64,000 nucleotides of DNA, taken from NCBI GenBank assembly GCA_963922205.1, contig CAWUHX010000079.1, forward strand, positions 930,001-994,000. The letters run 5' to 3'. Below, in pieces: positions 1-10,384 of the stretch (positions are counted from its first letter, which is position 1; each line of letters opens with the position of its first letter). The notes below the pieces were generated by a model that was not told the origin of the DNA, ran no database searches, and saw nothing but the letters and a program-made list of their open reading frames with translations. The DNA comes from Romanomermis culicivorax (Eukaryota; Nematoda; Enoplea; Mermithida; Mermithidae). Both the position numbers and the translations under genes were made by a program.

Positions 1-1217
1 TTTCAAATTATTCCATTTTCATTTTTTATTTTGTTCTGATCTAATGTTTCTATGAACTATTGTCTTGCGCTCTAGTATCTCTGTGACCTGTCTTGTGCTC
101 TAATGTCCCTGCACTCAATGTCCACGCTCTAATGTGTCGATACCGCTTTTGGTATATTCTAGCTAAATACATGAAATTTTAAGACCAGAAACTACAGTTC
201 TTAGGAGCAAAATCCGAACACTAGTCTGACTGCCTGAGGTACAACAAAATATTTACATAGGCCATTTGTTAAAACCACAGAGTACTACTGCTTTTACCAG
301 AGGTCCCCAAGGTCGAAAAATTAGGTAGGGGTAAAATCGTGAATTTCAAGGGTAGTACTTAGAATATGCCGTGACCTTTTTTTTTTTGCTCCCAACTTTT
401 TGCGAAGGAGGGGGGGCGTTCTAGTACTCTAACCACATAGAACTTACAAAAATGAATAATGCCCCTACTTTATGCTTTTTACAGTCAAAAAACATTTACT
501 ATATCAACTCCATTTTCCAGCTCCAAATCATGCAACTTTAATGCACTAATTATACGTACAGAATAGTCACACTTTGAAGACTGTTGTGCCAACTGATTCC
601 TGCACATTTCAAGAATCGGGCGCAACATACGTTTGGAAACATTGTTTCAACCAGCATCTTCAGCAGTATGGGCTTATCCCATCACTGATTAGGCTTGGAA
701 CAGTGCTTCCATTTGAAAGTCCTGATGCTGAATGTGACTTTAGTATTATTAATCCCATTAGATTATGAACTACGAGTTTGAAACCAAGTACCACTCCTGA
801 TCCATGTCAACAGACCTCACATGTCTCAACTCATAGCAGGAAAGTATGCCACAGCTTGGGTAACCATATGCGCACAGAAGACCCAACGCAGAAGCGGGGA
901 AAAGAAAAGGAGAGCTTGAAGAGGCAGAATTTTAAGAACATAATGTTTTTCTTCCCAAGGGGCAATTTTTTGATTAATCACATATACATAAGTCATTATT
1001 TCATCTCCCAATTATATTTATAATGATTTCTTACAAGTAGTATATCTTAATGTGCTGATATCCTTCCCTAAAAATCGCTATATGGCACAGAAGTTGCATA
1101 CTTTCCCATTATCATTTGCTCAGTAAATTTGTCAAAAAGAGCAGTGAGTAATTCCTCAAAATCACACATTCTGCAATTTTTCTCGAATTAGTATAACCTA
1201 CTGGGGAGAGGATGAAG
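1..1217. other. intergenic, no gene recognised
   Basis: AT-rich DNA. Two short plus-strand open frames (about 574-768 and 778-1023) match no family I know, have no splice context I can defend and read like chance frames. No repeat structure or promoter is obvious. Confidence 0.5.
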
Positions 1218-1329
1218 TCTACCAAAATTTTTTGCTATAGTGAGCTGTTTTTATGGGGGTAGTAAATGAATTTCCAAATCTAAGACGGGGGTAATACCCC
1301 CCATACCCCCCATGGGGTGCTCTGGCTTT

Positions 1330-1385
1330 TACTACTATTACTACTACTGCTACTATTATTACTACAACTATTACTACACTACTTC
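1330..1385. repeat. imperfect trinucleotide microsatellite (TAC/TAT-type)
   Basis: About 55 bp of interrupted TAC/TAT/ATT triplets. It lies just downstream (in minus-strand sense) of the MADF exon, and read on the minus strand it produces a run of Val/Ile codons. That run explains the long apparent extension of the MADF open frame, so the extension should not be taken as protein. Confidence 0.8.
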
Positions 1386-1457
1386 TAATTCTGACACTAA
1401 TATTTAAATAGTGAATCTTGATTTTAGTGCCCTTGTATGAAACTCGTAAGCGTATAC

Positions 1458-1677
1458 CAGTAAGGCCAGTTTCAGCAGCAATTTCTTTCCAAGCAGCTTT
1501 TCGTAAGCTCCTGGACCTGTAGCCCACATGGGACGTTTGCCACAGACAAGGATGTCGCCTGACGCCATCAATCAGAGCCATGACAGTATTTTCATTCATT
1601 TTAACACTAAAGTCGTAGGCCATGGTCGGCATATTCACATCCGCCGATGGGTCATCTGCTCCTGAATCTTTCGTCAT
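1458..1677 (-). CDS. MADF (Myb/SANT-like) DNA-binding domain exon, partial gene
   Basis: The minus-strand frame starts at an ATG at 1677 and gives about 73 residues before a plausible splice donor (ACTG|GTATACG) near 1458. Residues 28-73 fit the first two thirds of a MADF domain: a Leu-Ile pair, a His-Pro followed by Leu-Trp, a conserved His and Tyr, and an Ala-Trp-x-x-Ile-Ala helix near the end. MADF domains bind DNA and occur in animal transcription regulators and in regulatory proteins of PIF/Harbinger-type transposons. The last helix should lie on a further exon, which I could not find. The open frame continues to 1219, but beyond the donor it runs through a microsatellite and is not convincing. 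Either a host gene exon or a transposon accessory gene is possible. Confidence 0.55.
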
Positions 1678-1685
1678 CTAAGAAA

Positions 1686-4074
1686 AAATTTACACCATTG
1701 TTGGTAGCAGACATGCACGGCAAGAATTTTCCAGGGGGGAGGGTCCATGGACTTTTTTCAGGGGGGTAGGGGGGTAGGTGAGCAAAAAATAAAAAAGTCC
1801 TACACGCCTGTTTTTCATACAAAATATGCACAAAAATCATCAAAAAAGCTGTATTGGAAAAAGTTCAGGGAGGGGTGTTTGACGACTTTTTTGGCCAGGG
1901 GAGGTGGCCAGGGTCTGAGGTATGGGGGTTTACCCCATAAGTAAACTGATCTTAGTCTAACGATGACTATCTGCCCCAGAGTAAAGTAAACTACGGTGTA
2001 TTGCATTTACCCATTCAATTCTTAGGCTCAGATTTGGGCGGAGCGAAGCGGTGCCACATAGGCGAGCGCGTAGCGCCCGTCCCGTCAGGGTTATCTCCAA
2101 AAATGAAATCCGTTCTGACAGCTATGCAGGGAGTGTATAATGATCGGTGCTTTTTTTGTTCATTTACTGGTTTACAAATCCAAGTTCACACTTTGATACT
2201 TACACTGCCAAAAAGATTTTTTATGGTAGGTGGCTGATGGACGGAAGTGGGTAAACTTGCGTGTTCCTTACGCGTTGAAAAACCAGGTAGCCTATGTTGC
2301 CTGTACATGCACGCTGTACATATATACCTTACACGTTAAAAAACTTAATATAAATCCAGGGGTCGCTAGAGTTCATAAGTACTACAATTTGCATATTTTT
2401 CACTGCTAAAAAACTTGCGAAATTTTGCTTGAACTTGCTTTCCGCTGATTTTATCTGAAGTGATCATTGCAAGTGATAAGCTGTCAATAAATATTCAAAA
2501 AATATATATGCCCTTAAAATACGTTGACAGATAATTTATGTGGAGATTTCAGATGAAAGGAAAATATCTCAGAAAATCAATAATGTTGCGTCTGAGACTT
2601 CCATTTTCTTGAAATGCTTCATGATGACGAAACTAGAAAATTAAAGTACTATTTTATATTTTTGTCATTTCTGTCAAACCACATATCATATAAAATTGAA
2701 AGTTCTTGAGGTCATGCAACTTAGTCTCAGAAATCTTTTGAGTAGACAATTGTAGAGTAAGAGCCTAATGTAAATGGTTTTGTAGTCAGTGTATGTCTGC
2801 ATCATTTTACAATGGTGCATAGATCATTTACATACATCAGCGTGGTGTTTTGGAGTTTAACTCAACTTGAAAATGTTTGACCATACCCAGATGAATGTTT
2901 GGTCTCACCTCAATAGTCCCTTTTCAGGGCGACTAATAAGTTTTTCTCCCAAATGTAAAAAAATGGGTATCAATCGATAGATCTCCTTGTAATCTATTCA
3001 ATATATTATTTAAGATAACGTACCTTCATTTTTGATGGAAATACAGGTTATTAAAGAAAAAATAAATCTAATCAACCACACCCAGATTTTCCTTGTTGCC
3101 GATCACTTGCTACGGTTATTAGGATCATCTGTTTTTCTAGAAATGCTTCTAAAATGAAAGTTGTACTTTATCCCGTTCAATTGAGAATGACAGACGCAGC
3201 CAAAGCCAAAAAAGTGGGTTCAGATAAAATTTTCATTCACTGGAACACATTATACTGCAGAAAAACTAAATTTCTTCATGAGAAGGGGAAAGGCATATAT
3301 GCACATCGGGGGTTTGGGAGGTTTGGACCCAATCAGGTTTTGATTGACCCCCAGCAGATTCTGCTCCCCAACATTGATCAAGAAGATGATGAAGGAAAAT
3401 GAGAAAGAAAGGAAGACTAAAGCGTCATAAGAATAAAAATAATGCTGTAATTTAACAGTTTTTCTGAACAAAGCATACATGATTCCAAAGAAGTAACATT
3501 AAACCCTTTAAAAAACAGACTAAGCAAATAGTTTCATATATTTGGCTAAGAATTTGCTGATTGGATGTTAGAAAACCTTTCTTTTGGTAATCAAGAAAGG
3601 AAAAAATTCTATCTCATCCTCCTGTCCTGGCTGACCCCCAGCAGAATTTCCATGCTGTGCATATATGATGAAAGGCAAAAATCATTGGAAAAACATCATG
3701 CTTATTCATTGTCGATTTGGTCAGAACAGCATGGATACGACTCGCGAAACTTAGACCACTTAGTCGGGTTATTGATGGAAATTTTCAGCTGTTCTGTTTG
3801 CCACTCACTGACGAAAAATTTTCTCGATTGATTATAGTAATAAGGTTACTAGTTTAATTGAACTTATTTTCATGGGATCGCTGCATCAATCATTTCAAAA
3901 TGAATGGAATATAGTTGTATTTCGTGATTTCAAAGTTTTCTGCTAACCCGTATGTCATATAGAACTAGCACACTGAAACAAACCTTCAATAATTTTTTGA
4001 GTAAAAAATTCTAGAATAAATGCTTTGTGTAAGTGATTTTGGCGAGAGTGCTAATATTTGTCATTTTTCAATTT
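1686..4074. other. intergenic with possible transposon scraps
   Basis: G-rich stretches with GGGGG runs at about 1730-1780 and 1865-1935 look like ends of degraded non-autonomous elements, but I found no clear inverted repeats or target duplication. A GC-rich patch at 2030-2095 stands out. Plus-strand frames at 3154-3402 and 3565-3831 share the phrase TGACCCCCAGCAGA but have no recognised domain and are probably not genes. Confidence 0.45.
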
Positions 4075-4077
4075 TCA

Positions 4078-4347
4078 GGAATTTAATGAAAAGCAGGCTG
4101 TGCATAAATCCGTTTTCCTGAAAGATCCGTTTGCAAGTGAAGATGTGGTGAAGCCCGATATTCTAACCTTCTGCATGAATTCCGCAAAAAGTTCTGGGTG
4201 TTGGTTTCGCAAGTGTTTTCGTATATTACTCGTTCCAGTTGAGGACCACGTAAAACAGATGGAGCATCCCTCTTTAGTGCATTGAACTTTGCGACTGGAT
4301 ATGTGTCTAAAATAATCCCATATCGGATTGGGGAGTGGTTTAGGCAT
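4078..4347 (-). CDS. BED-type zinc finger exon or fragment
   Basis: An 89-residue minus-strand frame. Residues 8-52 match the BED finger: a hydrophobic Ile-Trp-Asp-Tyr-Phe start, a C-x4-C pair in the Cys-Thr-Lys-Glu-Gly-Cys segment, a Thr-Ser-Asn-Ile-Arg-Lys-His-Leu helix and H-x4-H. BED fingers bind DNA in chromatin proteins (BEAF, DREF) and at the N-terminus of many hAT transposases. There is no hAT catalytic core nearby, so this is an isolated exon of a ZBED-like host gene or a transposase relic. The first ATG at 4347 sits well placed before the finger. The opposite strand is also open over this interval but shows no domain. Confidence 0.65.
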
Positions 4348-6480
4348 AGTTTTTCCTCCGAAACGTCTTAAAAAGAGAAAGTCTTTGTAGGATGAAAGTC
4401 AGTATTTCAAACGGTAAGTGAGTGAAATCGAACAAATAATCACTTTGTTTATGTAGATCAAGGCAAGTTACAAGAAAGAGAAAAAGAGACTGACATTAGC
4501 ATTATCCACTTGACTTATTGGAAACAAAATGAACTTATTTATTTTTCATTCAGAATGAAAATGAACCTTCTTGGGAAAAGATCTGCCATCAAACTTCGTA
4601 TTCAATATTTTGACTACAGAATCATATAACATTGCATCAAGATTTTGCACAGAAAAAATCAAAGTAAAATAATCTTAAATTATATATGATCATTTAGCAT
4701 TTAGTACTCATAGTAAATGATTGTGGACAGCATTTAAATGGAAATTGCAATGAATAACATTGTGGTACCACAGGTCGATTCCCATTATTGTACCTTCCGT
4801 AATACACAGTAAAATGAGTAAACTTTTCTATGCTGCCTGAGCAGACTGCGTCTATGAAATTCAACACCATATCTGGTTTTTACATGGAAGATAAAAAAAT
4901 ACAGAGTTTAAAGAGATAAATGTGTCAGTTCTTTGGGAAACCTGAAAACGCTGTTTTCTATAGTAAGTATAAGTCTATGTAAGTGTAAGTAATGCTAATT
5001 TTTCACAAACTTGAACTGTTCACACATAATAGCGTACTATGAGAATGCACATCCCAGCCATGGGTCATACGTTACACCATCTAACAACGACACCATCGCC
5101 TAGGAAGGCCGACAGGGTGCCTAAAATCTGACAAAAATGTTGATTCATGTATTAAAAATGATCACTTTTGACGAAAAAAAGGATTGGAAACGCTAACTTT
5201 TTTGTGCTTCACGCCATTAACAGTCATCTAATAGATTTTTTGATACAGAGTATGTGTTTTACTCAACAGTACTTTGACAATTTTTTAGGCGAAGGTTCGC
5301 CCTCACTCTTGACCTTCTTTCGCAAACGAGCCTTATTACCTGTTCACGACTCCTCGCATTGGTTCTTACAAGGAGCCCTATGCCTAAGGCCATAGTTTAT
5401 TCCTCTCTAAGTGCTCCTAAATAATTAATGTCGGACGTCATTAAATACTAGTTCCAAATAACTAGTTTTTAATGTTTTTACGATCTCCTGTTGCCATTAT
5501 CACATAGTAAACGTCATTTGAATGATTTTGACGATGATAAGAATTTTCAATTCAATTTCATAAGAAACACACTATGGATTCGGATTTTACCCCAAAATTT
5601 GTGGATCTGGAAGGACAAGTCCGTCTCGAGCACTGGATGTGGATCCTGCAAAATCTGACCCCGTTTATTTGCTTCCCTCTACAATTATGATGATTGCTCA
5701 CATGCCTCTACCTGTAATAGTTTCCGCGATAAGCCATGCTGAATTAATGTATAAGTTATAACTCTATAAGAGTGTAGTCAGTCTTCTATATCACGCGAGA
5801 TACTCCTTTTATTAGATGTGACTAAATAGTCAGAACAAGTGTTCCTGTTTCGCACATTCACGCAAATTTTGTGTAAAGCCCAGGTGGAAATGGTTAGTGT
5901 AAGCATTACTCCATTTGCTGCGTCCTACGGAATACACTATAGTGAGTGCAATTTCAGATTTACATTCGAAAACCTCTGATAAAATGAAAACTTCGATTAA
6001 TTTGAAAAATTATGCAAATTCCCTCGTAAATAAGTGTCTAGTAAAACAGCAGTCAACGGTTTTTAGTAGCATTGCATTAATATACTCGCTTGAAAAAACG
6101 TACAAAAACCGCACAAGACGGAAATTTTCGCTCCTGATCCGACTAAACAAGTCAATCCGTGCGGAGCATGAATGCTCTGTGCTACAATACAACGCGTGGC
6201 TCTTTTTATCCATTGTTTCTTCATCCGTTTTGCTCTCAAATGTGCTGGGCGAAAATTTATCGTTATTCCGGTTTCGACTGAGGATATAAAAGTTGATATC
6301 TTTTAAAGGTCGCACGCAAAATCTGTCAGTTTTTTGGGGTTTCTTTGGAAATGTTCATAATCTTAGAAAAGCCACATGATTCCTTCGTCGTAAGCTTGAA
6401 AAACTAATGCGAAACCTGAAAAACGTTTAGCAAATTCCCGCCGATCAGTCATTAAAAATTAAGCTTCGGATCACACCCAA
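4348..6480. other. intergenic, no gene supported
   Basis: AT-rich DNA with only short frames. The longest (5915-6289, plus, 124 codons, with an overlapping minus frame at 6010-6315) has no recognisable domain, no coding-like composition and no splice context. I treat it as chance. Confidence 0.5.
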
Positions 6481-6539
6481 TAGTCGAGATTTTGACAAAA
6501 GAAATCAAGCTGAAATCGCACACATTACTTGTTTCAAAT

Positions 6540-7075
6540 CGCACGTGAAACCGAATTAAAGCTTGATTAAAAAACGCGAAATAAACTGCATCCTGATTCC
6601 ACAAAAAAATCAAGCGCATCTTGATTTCGAAAAAAATTATTCAAGTTGTTCCTAAAAAAATCAAGATCAACATGGATTTCAAAAAATAATGCATCTTTAT
6701 CCCAAAATACATCGTCATTTCATGAAAAAATACATGTTGCACAAAAAAGATCAAGTTCAATTTGACTCCAAAAAAACAAATCAGGTACATTGTGATTCTA
6801 AGTTAGAGATCAAGTTACGGAATGCGACGAGGGCCATTTGATTTTTCAAGAAATTTTGTTGAAAAAGCCGATGTAAATAGAAACGCTTGACTTTTAACGA
6901 AAATTTTTTGAAAAACCCGGTATAATTTTTCGGAAATCACATAAGTTTTCTAAATCTTGTTGGATTTTTCAAAAAATTATCAAGTTTTTCAAAAAATTTA
7001 TCAGTTTTTTCAAATACTGTAGGTAAATCTATCGGGTTTTTCAAAGCGAAAACGTATCGGTTTTTTCAATTCGTG
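6540..7075. repeat. degenerate AT-rich tandem-like repeats
   Basis: Two adjoining low-complexity blocks. At 6540-6810 a loose unit of about 30-45 bp recurs, built on an A-run followed by ATCAAG and then TTGATT. At 6850-7065 a second motif (ATCGG or ATCAAG followed by TTTTTCAA) recurs about every 20-30 bp. The copies are too diverged to count exactly. Confidence 0.55.
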
Positions 7076-7078
7076 AAT

Positions 7079-7180
7079 TCGATTGGCTGAAACTCCCCGT
7101 CACGTGATGATCGTTGATTGCTCGATAGGCGTTTCTTGATGCCTTCCGATTGGCTGAGCACTTGGCTGAGCCAATTTAAA
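7079..7180. promoter_or_regulatory. possible promoter: paired inverted CCAAT boxes and an E-box
   Basis: Two identical GATTGGCTGA blocks (7081-7090 and 7149-7158), each an inverted CCAAT box, flank a CACGTG E-box palindrome at 7101-7106. A direct CCAAT follows near 7171. This clustering in otherwise AT-rich DNA resembles an animal promoter, but no downstream or upstream exon can be assigned to it, so the call is weak. Confidence 0.3.
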
Positions 7181-7184
7181 TTTT

Positions 7185-8340
7185 TTTGCGTTGCTTGTTT
7201 TTCGATTCTTGGGAGCAGGAAAATTGGGTTTGTTTGCGATCACTTCGATGATTTTTGTGGATATTTCAAATTTCAATCGTCGTAGTCTTACTCAGCTTAT
7301 TTCTGCAATCTTGTTGATTTTTCAAGTATGCTAGAGGGGAGTCATTTATTTCATTTTTAGGCTTCATTTAAAGTCGTCGATTGAATTTCGGAAGGATTAT
7401 CCGTGTTTCGCGACGCTATTATTGAAGTTTCTTGACACTGATGAGTATCGAATCAGTGCGATATAATCAAATGTTTAAGAATTTATCCACATCGAATATT
7501 TATATATGATGTTTTTAACAGATCCATGGTGATGGGAACTTAGTGCAGGGCTGCAAAAAACCTATCAAAATTTTTAGACAAGGGTTTTTGTTGGGTTTTC
7601 GCCGAATTTTTCTGTTATAAGTAAGTTGGCATTCGATTCTAGAGTACTGCTGGTCGCTCTAAAATAACCTGAAACAAGCCAGCTGTGTAAGCTAGGATCA
7701 ATTTGAACAAGATATTAAAAATTACTTGAAATGCGTTTTTGACAAGAAGGGTTTCAAAAAAATATCATTTTCTCCAAAATACAGCGGTATATATGGCTTT
7801 TACCGGCTAATGTCTGAAAAAGTGCTCTACCGTCCAAATTAATCTCCTTACTTATGTCAAGTCCTAATGGTTCTTTTTCTTTAATTATTGTTACCTTTAA
7901 TTTTTGGTATACGATAATACATGAAGTATACTTTCACTTTATTTGTAAATACGAATAAATGAACAAATAAAACAGACTTGACTACAATCTAACTCCGAGC
8001 TAAGACTGAAGAAGAATCTCTAAAAATGTTTTCTTTTTCTCCTTGCAGTTTCTTATCTCATTTGACCTGAGTCAAATGTTTACTCCAGTGTATTGGTCTC
8101 TTGGTATCTTCTTATTTGTCGCAAGCATGAGGCTAGCTAATGGACTCTCGAAAGTTTCACTCTGCTTATTTACGCTAGCATGAAACTATCTCTAGAGAGT
8201 TTGCTCTATTTTTATTTTATTTACAGTCTAGGTCATCATCCTGGACCTTGCTTATCAAGTCGCACAAATTGTTTATCATGCGTTTCTCATGAATATTATT
8301 TTATACAGGGTTTCTAAAACTCAATAAAATAAACATAAAA
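7185..8340. other. intergenic, nothing recognised
   Basis: AT-rich sequence without a supported reading frame. It could hold the 3' end and LTR of the oldest gypsy element, but I found no matching copy of an LTR on the other side. Confidence 0.4.
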
Positions 8341-8364
8341 GAACTACAATAAGGGGCCAACTAT

Positions 8365-8612
8365 ACCTCGCCCGTACGGCGCCGTACGGTGGCCTACGGC
8401 ACTGCTTTGAGCAGCTATACTGCGCCACACCGCCATACGGCGCCGTGCGGTGCTGTATGGCGCCTGATGAGTGGCTGCTATACTTATGTGCTGTATGGCG
8501 CCAAACGGTGCATGTAGCACCGTACGGCGCTGTATAATGCATGATAAGTAGCTACTATACTTACACACCACACAGCACTGTACGGCACTATACGGCGAAT
8601 CCGTCAGTATAC
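8365..8612. repeat. CG-rich palindromic repeat cluster
   Basis: About 250 bp built from variants of the self-complementary core TACGGCGCCGTA, spaced 20-45 bp apart. They are interleaved with a second recurring phrase (GCTACTATACTTA / GCTGCTATACTTA / GCAGCTATACTG). The CpG-rich composition contrasts sharply with the flanks. Because each unit is its own reverse complement, both strands show similar open frames on the minus strand; these are not genes. Confidence 0.75.
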
Positions 8613-8833
8613 AAGTCAAACGTTCACGTTTGACATCGATTTTTGTGAAGGTTGTGATCGTGTTCAGTTTGATACGTTTTCTTCCTCATGATTGTTCGTT
8701 TCGTTATCCTTTTGTTGCGAGATGTTATCAAGTTCCATTGACGATTCGGGATTTTCTTCAAATATGGGTTTGCATGGTTTGGTTCGGTTTACATGTATGG
8801 TCTCATGGCCCAAAGGCTTGTTTTTGTTTTCAA

Positions 8834-9764
8834 TCATGATATTTGGATAATTAATGATAATGATTTTGTATGGGCCATCAAAAATTGCTCATAGCTTTTT
8901 GATTTGCCCCATTTAATAACTTTTGATTCTTTCCATATCAGGTCTCGAACTTTGTATTGTATGTTACATTTGTTTTTGTCATATGTTTGCTTATAGGTTT
9001 CTAGTGATTTTTGGATTCTATTTTGTATGTGAGTTAATGCTTCTGTGAAATATTTCTTTACAGTATAGTGATATTCATCTATGTCAATATAATGCAATGG
9101 CGGATAAAAGTTTAAGGCTGCATCAATAGGCAGTCTGGGGTTTCCACCAAAAAGCAATTCAAATGTTGTGGAATTAGTGTTTATATTTGTAGCAAAAACA
9201 GCATATGGCAAATGTTGATCCCCATTGCTGTGGTTCTCACCAATATACATTGTGATGCGAGTGATTAGGGCTTGGTTTACTCTTTCAACTTCCCGGTTGG
9301 CTATTGGATGATATGCTGATGTGTGAATTTTCTTTGTATCAAAAATTTTTGTGATCTCAACCATCAATTTTGAAGTAATGTTTGGCGCATGATCCGATTG
9401 TAAAATTATAGGTGCTCCATGTTGGCACACTATTTGTGTCACAAAAAGTTTCGCAGTAATCTCTGCTGTGATGTCCTGCGTAGGGAATGCTTCCACATAT
9501 TTTGTATAGTAATCTATGAATACGATTATGTAATGTTTCCAGATTCAGTTATGGGCAACGGACCAACACAGTCAACCCCAATGCGGTTAAAAGGATCTGA
9601 TACTGGAATGGGTTTTAAACTGGCTTTGATCTTTTTCAGCAAAGGTTTATTTTCTTGACATGCCTCCAAGATTCACAATATTGCTGAAATCGTTTGGCAG
9701 ACTTTTCCAATAGTAATGTCTTTGGATCGATTAAATTGTTTTCTTTGGCCCAAAATGACCAGCT
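8834..9764 (-). pseudogene. gypsy integrase, 3' fragment of the oldest (env-type) element
   Basis: Minus-strand coding remnant reading away from 9764. It begins inside the H-H-C-C zinc-binding region of a Ty3/gypsy integrase, is broken by at least one stop and frameshifts between about 9500 and 9740, then continues as a clean 220-codon frame (9496-8834). The core carries the second catalytic Asp in a Ser-Asp-His context (canonical is Ser-Asp-Gln), the Thr-x-Ala-Tyr-His-Pro block and the Glu before Arg-Val-Asn-Gln. The first catalytic Asp lies in the broken part near 9570. The chromodomain-proximal end degenerates near 8840. The matching upstream half (RNase H and start of integrase) lies 43 kb away at 52497-53369. 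Removing the insert and one AAAG copy brings the two halves together in phase. Confidence 0.85.
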
Positions 9765-9768
9765 AAAG

Positions 9769-10348
9769 TGTTGTATCTTGGCTTTTAGGGCGGTGATGAT
9801 GCGGCGAGAGCAGGATTGGGATTCCGAGGTTGCATCCTCAATGTACGTGCTTCCCACACCCACGTTTACCCGATAATCTAATTACTGGTACTTAAACCCC
9901 AACACTAATTATCCCAACAATTAAAGAAAGATCTGCTCTCTTTAATTGTCTCCCTTGCTGCGCAAGATCGAAAGGCGAGAATTTTCCTACCTTTTAATAT
10001 TACGCAATAACACACAAAAAACTTACGTGAACAAAATGCAAACGGGCGAGATGAATAAAAACACAAAATCAACTCCCACGCAGAAGAAGAAAGAGAAAAG
10101 CGAAAAAGGCGTGGTGGGAGGCGGCAAGTATTGACTAGTGGTGGCCAACGGGGCGCACAACTAGTAAGGAAAACATAAAAATTATAACACTAATAACGAT
10201 AATTGAGAGAGACCAGTGCACGCGTACCGACGTGCGCTACAGTAAGATGGCTGCTGGTGGTCCGCATTGCTCTCTCCACTTGCCACCTGCGGGCCTCTAA
10301 CGCGCTTTGACAAAACGATAAAAAATCGGCGGAAAACACACTACAACA
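9769..10348 (-). repeat. LTR (3' LTR of the minus-strand giant element), 580 bp
   Basis: In element sense it runs TGTTGTAGTG...ATACAACA, reverse complement on this strand. It matches the 593-bp LTRs at 24612-25204 and 37787-38379. It contains the conserved splice-donor-like ACGTGA/ACTTAC equivalent near 10020 and an AAGATGGC block at 10244-10251. It is bounded outside by the AAAG target duplication and inside by the polypurine tract. Confidence 0.92.
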
Positions 10349-10384
10349 CCCCTCCCCCCTTGCGGTAGATCGCCTTAAGCGATC
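10349..10384 (-). promoter_or_regulatory. polypurine tract and adjacent stem-loop (minus copy)
   Basis: The C-rich run at 10349-10361 is the polypurine tract (plus-strand DNA primer) in element sense, directly abutting the LTR. A perfect 6-bp stem with a 5-nt loop (GATCGC...GCGATC, 10368-10384) lies exactly 19 bp from the LTR, the same spacing as in the other two elements. Confidence 0.8.

Noticed and set aside
1690-1945. G-run-rich segment as a MITE
   Set aside because: I could not find matching inverted ends or a target duplication.
5915-6315. Pair of opposing open frames as a small gene
   Set aside because: No domain and AT-rich composition like its surroundings; both strands are open by chance.
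8321-8619. Two minus-strand frames rich in Tyr/Ala/Pro
   Set aside because: Translation of the palindromic repeat, with no start or splice context.
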